Positions 22,782 to 43,129 are shown, counted from the first letter of the stretch. The stretch: 64,000 nucleotides of DNA from Eucommia ulmoides (GCA_016647705.1 CM028328.1:1226001-1290000), one strand, 5' to 3'. Translations and numbers: made by a program. Notes: generated by a model not told the origin, from the sequence alone.

Positions 22782-22790
22782 TATATATAT
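22782..22790 (+). promoter_or_regulatory. TATA box of ABCC3-like gene
   Basis: TATATATAT lies about 92 bp before the ATG at 22882. It is preceded by a CT-rich stretch (22745-22780), common in plant core promoters. The implied transcript start is near 22815-22820, leaving a leader of about 65 nt. Confidence 0.55.
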
Positions 22791-22881
22791 GAACACCTCC
22801 ATGCGGCGCTTACAGAAAGCAAATCGTTTACTCCCATAGAAAAAAACCCATTTCTCCGACGCTCAAAGCGATCAGAAATCA

Positions 22882-30352
<7,471 letters not shown>

Positions 30353-31720
30353 TGATAATTTTCGGTGCCAAAAATCGATCAATTTAGCACGATGATGACG
30401 ACGACAAAATGAAGCGAAATCATGGGTCGAGATCGAAATTTGCTAAATTTTTAGTCTATTAGTATTGGATTTCAAAATTTAAGTTTACAATAAAGTATGT
30501 TGGACAGTTACTCGAATCAGCTATATGAAAATTTGAAATTTTGTTCATGTCAATCGGGGTTAAAATATTTGATTTATGAATCTCAAAATTTTGGTGGAAG
30601 GAAGAAAAAGAGAGGAAAAAAAAAAAATAAGAGTAATATTTTTATTCACTGTGAAAGAAAAATTATTTTTTCGTTTTTGGGTAGGAAAAGAAAATGAAAA
30701 GAAGAAACATAATTTATTTTAATGTACTTTATTATCTAATCGTCATATATTATAAAAAAAATAAATTATTATCAGTAATAATTTTACCTTTTTTTTCAAA
30801 ACTAGGTGATTTTCTTTTATTTTTCTATCTGGTTGGTGAGGAAAAAAATTACATTTGGGAATTGTGCATTTTTCTTCGTATTTTTTTCTTTCATATAAAA
30901 TATTTTTTTTAGGATTGGTGAAAGTCTACGAAATTAAAATTTTAACTCATGCAGTTTACGTGATTCGATAATTTTTTCATAAATTCAAATTACCGTAAAA
31001 AATCTATTGTCCTCTAACGCTCTTTCTCTCGCCACGCTCTTTCTCTCGCTAATTCTAGTTTTTTTAAGAGAGACGTAATAAAATAAATATAAACTACAAG
31101 AGAGATAACAAAGACAAAATAAAATAAATATAAAATAAGAGTGAGATAGAGTAGAAAATAAAAATAAAAAAAATATAAAATAAATAATAAAAATACGATG
31201 GAGCTGTATTGAGTAACCAAATTGAAAAGATAATGAATATCGCAGGTATTATAAAAAATAGTTTTAGATCTGCAAAATATGCGGGTCTAGAAAAAAAAAT
31301 ATTTAATATATATTTTAATTTGAATATTTTGATGTTATAATTTTGATTCTTGATCTACATTTAATAGAAAATATAAAACATTTTTTAAAGGATAATTTTT
31401 TTTTTAAGAATTCACTTGAATTTATATAAATTAGATGAATATACGAAATTATAAAAATTGTAGTTGATTTCTAAAAATAGAGGGATAAAATGAATATTTT
31501 TTAAAAAATAGGGATGATTAGTTTGTAAAAAATTTAGAGTCAAAATATTAATAGTGGAGAAAAAAATATTGGCGGTTAATTTAATAGGAATAAAGAGATT
31601 ACGTTTCATTCTTAATTTTGACATCCACTTTTAATATGATTCAAAATGACAGGTTGTAACTCTCTTCTATTTCTATTTTTTATTAAAGGGAAAAACTTGT
31701 GTTTTATTAAAAAAAAAAAA
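30353..31720. other. Intergenic DNA with one half of a dispersed duplication
   Basis: The segment at about 31010-31260 (start CTAACGCTCTTTCTCTCG, end GCAGGTATTATAAAAA) has a diverged second copy at about 32415-32645 (CTAGCGCTCTTTCGCTCT to GCAAGTATTATAAAAA). Both are AT-rich and non-coding. Nothing else is recognised. Confidence 0.5.
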
Positions 31721-31723
31721 GAA

Positions 31724-32346
31724 AGGAAAAAACTATATTTTAAACCTTCTAAGTATTGACGAATGTCTAAATGGTCCCTCTCCGTTTAAACGTTTCATTT
31801 TAAATCCTCTATATATCAGTACATTTTTATTTGAACATTCTATAAAAAAAAATTGTCTAAATTAACAGAATTTTGAGGGTAAAATTGTCATTTTACATTT
31901 TTTAATATTTTTTTTCTTTGTTGTTTGACCCCTCTCTCTCCCACTCAATACTCTCTCTCTCTTCCTCTTCCTCCTTCTTTCTCCTCGCCGGGCGGAACCA
32001 CCTCCTGTTATGGGAGTGGCAACAGGGGGTGTTTCACCACCCATAACAAGGGGTGAAACACCCCTTGTTCTGCCCGGCCGGGAGAGGGAGAGAGGAGGAG
32101 GGAAAGAGGAAGGAGGAAGAGAGAGAGAGAAAAATGAACGGGAGGTAAGAAAAAAAATCATTTAAAAATTAAAAATATGTAAAAAGACAGATTTGTCTCT
32201 CTATTCTGTTATGTTTGACAGATTTTTTGACGGAAGGACCGAATAAAAACAGGTTAATACCTAGAGGGTTTAAAATGAAACGCTCAAATAAAAAAGAACC
32301 ATTTGGAAAAGTGTCAATACCTATAGGTTTAAAATGTATTTTTCCC
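31724..32346. mobile_element. MITE with ~110-bp inverted ends and a GC-rich hairpin core
   Basis: GGAAAAAACTATATTTTAAA at the left is mirrored by TTTAAAATGTATTTTTCCC at the right. The inversion continues for roughly 110 bp with moderate divergence. The core at about 31987-32083 folds on itself: ACAGGGGGTGTTTCACC pairs with GGTGAAACACCCCTTGT. It is flanked by CT-rich and GA-rich arms. No coding capacity. Confidence 0.75.
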
Positions 32347-33142
32347 TTAAAAAAATAATTGTCCTTTATTTTTTAATTTAGATTTAATTTTTAAGAGTAA
32401 AAAAACTAATATTTTTCCTCTAGCGCTCTTTCGCTCTCTAATTCTATTTTTTTTGACAGAGATAAAATAAAATGAATATAAAATGAGAGAAATATAACAG
32501 AAAATAAAAAATTAAAATTAAAAAAATATAAAATAAACAATAAAAATTATGCGCGATAATATTTTTGTCAATAAAACACGATGAAAAATGTATTAAGTAA
32601 TTAAGCTGAAAAAAAAAAGAGTATCGCAAGTATTATAAAAATATTAGAGAATCCAAGGCTTGTATTCTATCGGTTATCTAGTGTGTTTCTCTAGTGGAAG
32701 ATTTAGCGTTAAAAAATCCCTCTCCAATAATTTCTACAGAAAAAAAAAATAACGGAGAGCGTTCTTGATATTTGTTAAAATGACAGGGCGTCTCGGGTTT
32801 AAACTCTTATCTTGAAAATCAGGGGTAAATATGTCATTTTATCACTCCAACTTGCTCGAACGCTTGTCTTCAGAAGACAAAATATGCACACACCAACCCC
32901 CCCTCCCCGGGGTTCAGTCAGGCTGATGATGAAGACCACCAATCCGTTCCTAATTCCTATCGCTTTCTCTAAGATCTTCTCTAGGGTTTATATGTCTCAC
33001 GGAAAACGATTTAATCTGCTAAATTCCAGCTAGAAATTCATACGGAAATCTCTGATTTCTCTTCGTTTCTGTTTACATTTTGATTCACATTTTTTTTACC
33101 CCAAAATTGAGAGTTATTGTAGTATAATCTGTGTGTGCAGTT

Positions 33143-36100
33143 ATGTCGATCGAATCATTAGTTTTCAGTCGATCTTCGTATGTTACGGGCTCACATCCCG
33201 CATTATTCGTTGTTTCTAGCCGTCGTCAGGTGCAAATTTCGAAAAGATTTTTGCCGAGAAGAGTGTTTTACTCTTCACGAATCGCAAGTAACTGCAGCGG
33301 TCCGTGTATCCCTAGATGCAGCTTCCATGGTGGATTCCAAGGAAATGAGGTTGTTGATGGTGGTGGTCGGGTGAGATATGCTGTTGTTGGAGGGAGTGAA
33401 AGCAGCGGTGTGAATTTGGGGTTTATCGCGGTTTCTCTGAAGCGGGGATTGGTTTTGGCGGCAATGGTTTGCTGGGTTTTGGGTTTTGCTTGCCGGAGAG
33501 TTCTTGCCGTGGAGGGGGTTGTGAATGCTGGTTATGGTGTTTGGGAGCAGGGCGTGCTGTTATTGAGAAGTTCATGGCCAAAGGTTTTGCAGGTCCTTCA
33601 GATTTTTCAGGAGCAGGGTCTGATTTTGGCTGCACTTTTGGGTCTCTCGGCTTTTTTCTCCATGGCTGAGACTTCCATTACCACACTTTGGCCTTGGAAG
33701 GTACTAAGCCATTCTCAATTACAATTTGATTTGACATTGTCTCAAGCTTAGATCGAACCATTGAGAGTGCGTGTTTTCAAGTTTTAGCAAGCTTAATGCT
33801 ACGCAAATATACTTATATAACTGCTTATGGTGACAAATTCTTGAAGTTTGATAACTATTGATTTATTCTCTCTTCCAAAAAATGTGTATGAAGGTAGAAA
33901 TGTTTGTGACAAACGAAGACTATGCAGATGAATTTGTCTCCCTCTAATTTGAATCACAAGTGCTGAAGAATGTGAGAAATGCTGTTAGGATACAAGGGAG
34001 GTCTCCTCTAATCATTCTTGAAGTTGAATTTGCATTATTGCTTGCTTCAACTGAAACACCGAAATGGTTTTATCTCTATAGGTAGTCTTGGTGATAGGAG
34101 AAGTATAGTATAAGTGGGAGTTTTCAATTATGCAATCTTATAGAGAGAAAAGCCAACTTAGCCAAGCTAATTTATACCGTGAAATCGTGCACATGCAGTT
34201 AGACACTACTTGGTTTTGCTTGATCACCACTTGAAATTTCACTAAAATTCGTGCATTAGGAACAGTTTGATGTTTCATAAAATGGTACTTAAAAGAACTA
34301 TTGACTTTGCAATCAAATGCTGCCTCATGCATCGTCTGAAGCATGTGACTCCTGTTGGCCGTTGCGTGTTCCATTTACTAATGAATTAACTCGAGGCATC
34401 TTTCTGCATAAGTCCATAATCATATGTATTTCAACACAAACCAAAACCATGATTTTCCTAGGAAGCATGGACACTTATGGTCTTGTACGAGGTCTGTATT
34501 GCTCCTTCGACATGTCTTGACCATGTCTCAAACTTCTTTCTTGTTATTTTTTTTTTGGTTGATGTATATCAGGTGCGAGAATTGGCTGAGAAAGAGTCTG
34601 AAGACGGTGTTTTCAAGATGCTTCGCAGTGATGTTACTCGGTTCTTGACAACGATTCTTATTGGGACAACGTAATCTTGTTTTATAGTTGCAATGTGTTT
34701 CATTTCAAATGCTTGATTATGCATCTTACTTTTTAATCTTCAATTGATTTGTGTACTTAGTGTGGTCAATATTGGAGCGACAGCACTTGTCACTGAAGCT
34801 GCAACGGCAATATTCGGTGAAGCTGGTGTCAGTGCAGCAACTGGAGTGATGACTGTATGTCCGACTATCTTTGCTTACTTGATGAAGGAGCCAAATTTGT
34901 AATTAATTTCGAACTATTCTAGGATGGACAGTGGAATACATGCTTATAAGGACAAATTTACATGATACTTGTTTGACTTTGACGACCTTAGGTAAGCAGT
35001 TTTCGAACTTAAGGACACAACAACAACAACAAGTAAGCCTTCGTCCCACTTAAGTAGGGTCGGTTATATGAATCCGTTACACCATAAAGATCGATCAAGG
35101 ATTATCCCCTTGGTCAGGTTTGATGTCATCAAATTGATTCTAATAGAGTCTCTCAAGTCTTTTTAAGCCTACCTCTCCCTCTAGTAATCCCCAGCACTTG
35201 GAGTAAGTCACATTTTCTCACTGGTGCTTCAATGGGCCTTCTACGTGCATATGTCCAAACCACCATAAACAGTTTTCTCTCATCTTCTCTTCGATAGGTG
35301 CTATTCCTAAATTTTCTCCAATAGTTTCATTCTTAATTTTATACATTCTCGTCTTCCCATTCATCCACGGTGGCATTCTCATTGCTGTCACACCAATTTT
35401 ATAGACATGTTTTGTTTTTACTGCCCAACATTCTAAACCTTATAAAAGCTTCGGTCATATTGCAGTTGTGTAGAATTTTCCTTTGAGTTTCAACAATATT
35501 CTACGATCACATATCACCCCAATTGTACTTTTCCATTTCAACCATCTTGTTTTGACTCTATGAGTAATATCCTCATCGATTTCGCCATTGCCTTGAATAA
35601 GTATTAAGGATTATTTAGGGTAATCATTATGAATATCATCGGTTACATGTTGGTACCTTGTAGAAATGAAAAACTAAGGCTTCATATTTTAAAAAACTGT
35701 GTCATTACTTACAAGTTTTGTTGGATCAAGGTCTGATCCCATTATCGTTGAAGTATAATGTTTCATTGAGTCTTATATACTGAGTTGTCTTTGACCTATT
35801 ACAGAAAATGGTGACTTAAAATGTTTTATGCCCCTATTTTCTTTGCTGCTTAATAAAATTACTCTGGCAGATGTATGCACTCACATACATGCAGGAATTC
35901 AACAAATTATTAAACAAATACATTTTTTCCTCAATTTTATCAGGTTGCCGTTTTGCTCCTCACTGAAATTACTCCAAAAAGCATAGCTGTTCATAATGCC
36001 ACTGAGGTTGCCAGGTTTGTGGTAAGTGTGAAGATGTCTTTCTCCTAGTTAAACCAAAGTCATATAGGAAAAACAAAAAGGTGAAGAACAGTCTTTCACT

Positions 36101-39100
36101 CTTTCTTAGATAATATTAATCTGTTTGTACCTCTTACTTGCCTCTAGGTCAGACCAGTGGCATGGCTTTCCTTGATATTATATCCCGTGGGAAGAGTTGT
36201 GACATACCTGTCAATGGGGATTCTAAAAGTGCTTGGATTGAAAGGACGGAGGTGTGACACTTAAACTATATGCTATGCTATGAAATAGTGATATTGTTGA
36301 ATATATTTCGTGTTGATACTTCACCTTAAAAATTTTATTTTGTTTTAGTGAGCCATATGTTACTGAAGATGAATTGAAGTTGATGTTGCGAGGAGCGGAA
36401 TTGAGTGGGGCAATAGAGGAGGAAGAGCAGGCAAGCAGTATATACCCGGAGTATTACATTTTCACCTTACTTGGTTTAAATTTAGACATGGTTCAAGACA
36501 GGGTTGTTTCCGGTGATAACGACTTGATTGTATTATCGTTTCTGTCTTTTAGAAGATCTTTATTGAAATCCATACTGCTTACATTTCATCGACAAAAGCA
36601 TGGTAGTAATGGAAGCCTAATATGAGGGTATATTGCAGGATATGATTGAAAATGTGTTAGAGATCAAAGATACACATGTTAGAGAGGTGATGACACCTCT
36701 TGTAGACGTTGTTGCAATTGACGCCAGTGTGACCCTAGTTGATTTCCACAGCTTGTGGCTGACTCATCAATATTCCAGGTTCCTAATTTTTATTTTCTTT
36801 TGACATTATATGCTGGAGATTATTCTCAATCACATGCTGAGAGACGTTTAAACCTTTTTGTAGGGTCCCCGTTTTCGAGCAACGGGTTGATAATATAGTT
36901 GGCATCGCATATGCAATGGATCTTTTAGATTATGTACAGAAGGTTTACTAGTTACCGCTTCTATCCTTTATGTTTCTAGTTTTATATTATGTTACAACTT
37001 TCCTGTGTTGTAGATGAAAAAAGCTGATAGTTTGCAGAATAATCTTTTGTTTGGTTTTGTAGGGAGAACTACTTGAAAGTTCTATTGTTGGAGATATGGC
37101 ACATAAACCTGCCTATTTTGTGCCTGGTAAGTTCCTGTTTCTTGTTGATAAATATTTCCACAAATAGAAGGCCCCGTGTTTTTTTCAATCATGAAGTAGA
37201 GAAAACGGGAGAATGCTGAGAGTGGTAGGGTACAATTGATTCATCTCTTCTTACGTATGGAGGGAGAGAGAGGAATGGAGAAGGCAACTTAGTTGAGAGG
37301 AGAGGAAATCAAAGGAGGCAAAAGAAGGGAATACTGATGGAAGGAGAAAAGTAAAAAAGCATCTCCTACGGATGATGATACTCAAATTGGTTTCTAGATG
37401 ATGTATCCACTATTTAAATTTAGGAATAAAATCATGATATAGATACTATGGCTTTCCCAGTGCGAAAATGAATTCTCATGGTAGCAAGATTGACATACAA
37501 CCATCTCTAATGAAAAATTGTACTGCCAAACGTTTCAAAAATGTTCTTTTGTCTCGAAAATAACCAACAAATTGCCTAAAGAAGGCTTTAATTGGAAGAA
37601 CTACATCTTCTCATTGTCGAATTCCTGCTATTTTAACTTGTTTTGAATTAAGTAGCTGTCTAACATTTCAAGACTGGCACATGGCTAATGGTGATTTTTT
37701 CTTTGCAATTTCTTTTTTTTTTTTCTATTGCAAACAAATAAATGAACTTCCCACCAACATCGCAGACTCTATGTCGGTATGGAATCTTCTTAGAGAATTC
37801 CGCATCAGAAAGGTTCACATGGCTGTTGTTCTTAATGAATATGGTGGAACTATTGGAGTATGTATTGGGCTCTTTCTTTTATATTCAAGTACTACATCTT
37901 TTCATACATATTTTCACTGTGAAATTGTTCGATTATCTTTTGCTTGCACTTGTGCATTTGATTATCATCAGCATGAGTTCTTAGTTTTTTCACATCCTGA
38001 TATTTGCATTCGTTCATTGGTGTTGCAGATAGTCACTCTAGAAGATGTGGTTGAGGAAATTGTTGGCGAAATCTTCGATGAAAATGATTCAAAAGTAAGA
38101 CCTTATAAAACCTTGTGTTTCTATATCTATATTGCATGAATTCGTTTCATCTGCATTGCACTTCAGTTTTACAGAGCCAGCCTTTTCTTAGCTCAGTAAT
38201 GTTTTGGTAACAATACTTGTCAATGAGATCGAAAATATGTTGCATTTATGTGATGTTTCACCTGACCCTCCCCAAATCCCGCAATGGCGGGAACCTTCAT
38301 GCACTAGGCTGCCCTTTATGTGATGTTTCACCTCAAGACAATTATGCTTGATGAATGAATAATGATGAAGGGAATTTGGAGATTGACCACTGCTTGAATT
38401 GGTGAACCTTAGAAAACTTAAAGTTGACAATTTTTGCTTTTTTTTTGACTTTGTAGATTGAGGAAGTTCTTGATTAAAAATGAAAATTATGGACAATAAT
38501 AACGCCATGGCTCACTCAAAGCACCGTTTCGGTTATTTTTTTCTCGATAATTGTATAAAATTGAGGATGTCCTTATTAAAAATCAAAAGCGTGGATGATA
38601 ACAAGGTTGTTCTCACTAAAACGCCATTTTGCTACTTTTATCCCATAATTTGCATTTTGTAGAACTAAGAAAATACTTGATTAAATAAAATCTTGGATAA
38701 TAACATGGTTATTTCTCACTTAAAACACCATTTTTGCTACTCTTTTACCATCCTAGTACTATTTTTGCCCAAGCATGCTTAACTGCAAAATTGTGATGGG
38801 ATCCGGTGCATTATTGTTGGTATTATTGCATCCACTTGACAAGTCTCACAAAGGTGATGTGGGATTCAACACCCACATTCATGTGCAACTCTGTCTTGCA
38901 TGTGGTGCAATTGACGAAGATCAAAAGAAAGAATAGTGTTGGCCAAACACCATGTAAGGAGGTTCCAAACGACTTTTCTCTCCTATGTCTTTCTGACCCA
39001 ACTGGGAAGCCTTAGCTCTGGCATTGGCGATTTGCCACTGCGAGTGCTAGTTGTATAGTAATCTCAATTCATGGGCATCAGAGATGCAATTCTCACCCAT

Positions 39101-39714
39101 CTTCCCTCTTCGTACATCAGCAACAGAGCTAAGAAGTGATGGCGGATGCTTAAAGTTTTACTTGATGAGTTAGCTACACCATTTTCTCGTTCTAGGTGGA
39201 CTAGGCATCGCCTTAGAAGATATTGCTACCATACGCGGTAAATTGTTGAATATCACCTCAAATGGACAATCCCTTGCCATTTAGATACTTTTGTGAGGAC
39301 AATACGGAATTATCATTCAACGATATCTCGTGGGGAAAACATTGATTTTGGCTATTGTCCGAAAAATGTGTTTTGTAGAATTAAGAAAATACTTGATTAC
39401 AAATCAAAATTGTGGAAATAACAAGGCTTGAGCTTACTAAAATTACCATTTTTATTAGTTTCGTGCATAATAGTATTTTATGGAATTAAGGAAGTACTTG
39501 ATTGAAAATCAGAATCATAGACAATTAACAAGGCAACGACTCACTAAAATTACTAATTATGGCTATTATTATACTTGTGGCAAAAGAATATTATTGCTAT
39601 GGCTCCAGAAATCTTGTAGAGATCATTTATGAGTGACTTTGGGGGCTGGTTTATGGTATGATCTATTTAGTCATCATTCATTATTTATAGCTAGTAATGC
39701 ATCTATATTGGTGT

Positions 39715-39753
<39 letters not shown>

Positions 39754-41052
39754 GAGCTGCCAACATTTGGGGTGTTTTTAGGGCTATCTTGAAGAGAATT
39801 ATTGTCATGTGCCTTTTTTCTTGTGTAACAGGAAGAAATCCAGAAGAAAACTGGATATATTGTTATGCGGGCAGAGGGAATATACGATGTGGATGCAAAT
39901 ACATCAATTGACCAGCTTTCTGAAGAACTAGGCATCAAAATGGCCGAGGGTCATCAATACGAGACTGTTTCAGGTTTCATATGTGAAGCGTTTGGATATA
40001 TCCCAAGAACAGGTGAGACCATAAAAGTTGTACTTCAAAAGGCAAATCGAGAGGAGCGTGAGGACTATTCAGAGGCAGACACTGAGCGCCAAGATCAGCG
40101 AGAGAAAAATGAATTTTTTAGGCTCGAGGTATGCCTTTTGTTATTTTTGCTAAATGTAGTTTGATCGGTTTTTTCCTTAAAATAGAATAGTTTACATAGG
40201 ACCCCTTTTGTTGTCTAAATTATCCTATTTTAGGAATTATCTTATTTTGATTGAATGAATTTGTATATTGCTCTTGTCTAGTTGAACAAAGAAAATGTTG
40301 TTTTAGTTCAATTCAATTTTTAGTTAAATTTTCTTCCAATTAGAGAAGAGAATAACTAAACTATTACTAAAATGTGTGTGTATATATTTATATTCTTTAA
40401 ATCACGACATATTTTATATTTGAGACATTTTTTACCATGGGATGGTTTAGAAATTTGAACTGTTGATTTGAATTTTGTTGAGGAACTAAATAATAAACTC
40501 TCAATAAAATGTATTTTCATGAATAAAATATTTTAATTAACAACAACATATTAAAGATTAATATATTAAATTAAGATTAGTGCCTTTATGCATATGGGGT
40601 ATATACTGGTGTGTGTGTGTGTGTATCCAACCACCAAAATATAACAAAATTCATTAATTGACTAGTTAAGAAATGGTATAATTCATGAATTGATGGACAA
40701 CCAAACAGATCCTTAGAATTCATTAATATATTTGTGTTGTACCAAAGTGTAGTTCATAAGAAACATGTTTTTATCTTATGATTTGCAGATACTAGCAGGA
40801 AATGCAAGAAAAGTGAGCGCAGTTCGATTTGAACAGCTAGACCACGACGATACCGAATTAGAGGCAAAAGAAATAACCCGTTTAGTTCCTAGAATCATGA
40901 AACGGAAATGGAGCAGCGACGATGAATCGGACAGAAGTGACTCTGAGGAGGTCTCTTTTCAGGAAAAATCAGACGGCGACGATGACGATGTCATCAATAT
41001 TCATGTAATTGATCAACACAAAGACAATCATGATCTTCCGAGTAAGCAATAA
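33143..41052 (+). CDS. Chloroplast DUF21/CBS/CorC-domain protein (CNNM/CorC-like, At3g13070 homologue)
   Basis: Thirteen exons: 33143-33700, 34573-34670, 34761-34854, 35944-36021, 36148-36251, 36349-36430, 36639-36778, 36864-36942, 37063-37126, 37766-37857, 38029-38094, 39832-40128, 40789-41052; frame closed, 671 aa. Residues 1 to about 90 look like a plastid transit peptide. The order is DUF21 (CNNM) membrane domain about 150-335, paired CBS domains about 350-485, a CorC/HlyC-type C-terminal domain about 495-580, and an acidic tail rich in D, E and S. It strongly resembles the Arabidopsis DUF21 protein At3g13070. The CNNM/CorC family is linked to Mg2+ and other divalent-cation export, and plant plastid members have been connected to Mg2+ homeostasis; transport here is inference. 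Intron 6 uses a GC donor (CAG/GCAAGC). An alternative start at 33131 would add four residues. Confidence 0.93.
34990..35610 (-). mobile_element. RTE-type LINE 3' fragment in intron 3
   Basis: Read on the minus strand, the 3' end is AGTGGGACGAAGGCTTACTT followed by a (GTT)n tail (CAACAACAACAA at 35020-35032 on +). This is the usual end of plant RTE LINEs. Upstream frames on the minus strand, with stops, give pieces such as ECWAVKTKH, WMNGKTRMYKIKNE and CLWWFGHMHVEGP, which match the C-terminal part of the RTE reverse transcriptase ORF. It is 5'-truncated and dead, and sits in the intron after exon 3. Confidence 0.75.
38450..39560. repeat. Dispersed ~100-bp repeats in intron 11
   Basis: Five diverged units start near 38458, 38560, 38660, 39375 and 39482. 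Each reads roughly GGAATTAAGAAAGTACTTGA, then a GGATAATAACAAGG-like stretch and CTCACTAAAAC. A different sequence of about 600 bp separates unit 3 from unit 4. Confidence 0.6.
39715..39753. repeat. (CT)n(TA)n microsatellite in intron 11
   Basis: About 8 CT units run directly into about 11 TA units, 78 bp before the acceptor of exon 12. Confidence 0.9.
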
Positions 41053-41186
41053 TTACATAACTCGGTTATTCCTTTTCCACTCTTTTTCTACAGAAACACT
41101 GATAATATGAGCGAACAACCCGAAACAAGCGTAAGAAAATAATTTCACACATATATATATTAAAGAAAAAAAAAAATAAAAAAAAT

Positions 41187-41453
41187 TCAGAGATGAAGAG
41201 AAGTGTCGATGTCCGAGTCACCAACACTTTTTGATCTGTTGTTCATGACTGCATCCTTGGATGGTAACTTCCTCTGAGTGTCGGTGTTCTTGATCTGCAA
41301 ATTATGCTGGAAAAAAGAGGAGGATTCCAATAGCATTCCCTGGTTCTCTTTCTCCTCTCTCATCTCCTTTGCTCTTTGCAGTTGCTTGAATCGTTCTCTC
41401 AGAAGAGCAATGGAGGAATGAATGACAATCGGCTCACCGCTCTCCTGGCTCAT
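41187..41453 (-). CDS. Small plant-specific protein ending DIDTSLHL
   Basis: Single-exon frame of 88 aa running towards the DUF21-CBS gene, with the two stop codons only 134 bp apart. The N-terminal half (EPIVIHSSIALLRERFKQLQ, then RAKEMREEKE) is a charged amphipathic helix, probably coiled coil. The C-terminus ends SDIDTSLHL. I recall uncharacterised plant proteins with a very similar N-terminal helix and D(V/I)DTSLHL tail, usually somewhat longer, so this copy may be a short member. There is no signal peptide, membrane segment or known catalytic motif; a helix and a fixed tail suggest a protein-binding role, which is inference. A TATA box sits at the right distance upstream (41515-41522). 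Confidence 0.75.
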   Translation of the reverse strand: MSQESGEPIVIHSSIALLRERFKQLQRAKEMREEKENQGMLLESSSFFQHNLQIKNTDTQRKLPSKDAVMNNRSKSVGDSDIDTSLHL

Positions 41454-41514
41454 CGTTGGTAAGAAATGGCAACAACTTCTTTATAAAATGTTGGAGATGG
41501 GTATTTTTTTTAGG

Positions 41515-41522
41515 GTATTTAT
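41515..41522 (-). promoter_or_regulatory. TATA box of the small minus-strand gene
   Basis: On the minus strand CTATAAATAC lies about 65 nt before the ATG at 41453, implying a leader of about 35 nt. Confidence 0.55.
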
Positions 41523-42045
41523 AGGTGAATTTTGAGCATCACTCCATTGATGAATCGGCAGCCGATCTAAGTGTCCAAAATAGAAAGAGTTTGGTTAATC
41601 TTGGGAGTATCAATGTGGGTTTTGTTTAGATTTGTAATTTGTGTAGTGAGTCAAACAACAAATTGGGGGAAAGTAGAAGGTAGCTTTTGGATGGGTTTCT
41701 TTAGTAGAATATAGGGATGGTTGACGCACGTTTTGTTTGTTTCTTGCCAAAAGCTTATGAGTTTTGTTGTAAACTTCCAAATGCTAAAGTTAGAAAGTTA
41801 TCAAAATTCAATAGAAGTTGTTGTTTGATGTGTATAGCCTTGAAATGGCCTTGGATTTGAAAGAGTTTGACATGGTTTTTGTAGGTAGTGAAGTGTCTTT
41901 GTTTGGGAGGTTTGTTGTAACTGGCATTTAGTAGTCATTGATACATTGTTTTTGTCCAAAACTTTAGCTTTGAGAGGACATCAAGGAGCGTGAAAACAGG
42001 TCAATTTGACTCTTCTTAGACCCTGTAATGCACGTACGTGTTATA

Positions 42046-42163
42046 GATACAGGGGACTTTCGCTTTGAGAAGACATAATGGAGTGTAAAACTGGGTTAAT
42101 TTGATACAGGGGACTTTCGCTTTGAGAAGACATAATGGAGTGTAAAACTGGGTTAATTTGATA
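42046..42163. repeat. 57-bp tandem duplication
   Basis: The unit starting GATACAGGGGACTTTCGC at 42046 is repeated at 42103, apparently identical. A diverged earlier relative lies near 41962 (TTTGAGAGGACATCAAGGAG). It is intergenic. Confidence 0.8.
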
Positions 42164-42214
42164 CGTGCTATCGATACAGGGGTAGTGAGACTCGAATTCT
42201 GGTCTTTTATAACA

Positions 42215-42705
42215 ACGTTGTGGTCCCTTTTACATTTCGTACCATTGAAGCTTGACTACACTCTCACTTTGGTTCTTGTGGTTTTAAATTGAACAGATAA
42301 TGTCCTGAAATTTTCTAATCATTCCACTTTTGTCCAGATCATTATCCGCGTTACAATTTTGGATGGTAAAGTCATGTCCATCATACTTCATTGTTTTTAG
42401 GGATTTTTATGGACATCTCTATCCTTTTCTTTTCCCTCCATCCTCCTCAACCGAAGAATAGACGTGTGTTTGGGGGGCGGGGGTAAAATTTATGGATGGT
42501 GTTAATGAATTGGAGGATGTTGAAAGTGTTTATTGAACTCTTTAAAAACAATTAGGTGCATGGTAAGCAATGTTTACGGTAAAAAAAATGTAACGGGTTT
42601 AATAATTTTGATTTTTGAAATTTTTAGGGTGTTGTGTTTTCAAAATGAAATTACAAGGACCAAAGTGAGATAATAGCCAAACTCTAGGATTTCAAAGTGT
42701 AAAAA
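42215..42705. mobile_element. Decayed MITE of the TTTTGACACTTTGCACCC family
   Basis: A left segment with CACTTTGGTTCTTGTGGTTT and a right segment with GACCAAAGTGAGATAATAG are inverted and match the order in the element at 27427. The ends are blurred. Another weak copy is at about 45380-45590. Confidence 0.5.
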
Positions 42706-43129
42706 AATATCTTTATTTAAGCTATAAAAACATGTTCAATGTTAATAGATTGCTAGTTAAAGGTAAATTGGAATAAAAATAATAATAGTAATAATATATG
42801 TGATTGATACTCCAATTTTGGTGAATAAAAAGTTGGGTTTATGGTGAACGGTCATAAAATTAAAATTTTAGTTCATATAATCTATATAGTATAATTATTT
42901 TTTTAGTATTTTAAAATTATTATACTACATAAAAATCATTGTAATTTTTTCATATAAAAAATTACAGTAATTTCGAATTTTTGACATAATTATTTAATTT
43001 CTAAAAAAATTAGTTTCCCGAGTAGATTGAATGAGTAGCGAATTGTAAAATTTGGAGTTATGACAAAATAATCCTTCAAAGTTTTGGCCAACTAAGAACT
43101 TAATTGAACTTAGTTATAACTTTAATGAC

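Noticed and set aside
22536..22839. Overlapping frames upstream of ABCC3 on both strands
   Set aside because: GC-richer promoter DNA; no recognisable domain, and several frames are open at once, which suggests base composition rather than coding.
32812..33033. 73-codon frame upstream of the DUF21-CBS gene
   Set aside because: No domain; it lies where the promoter and leader of the downstream gene are expected.
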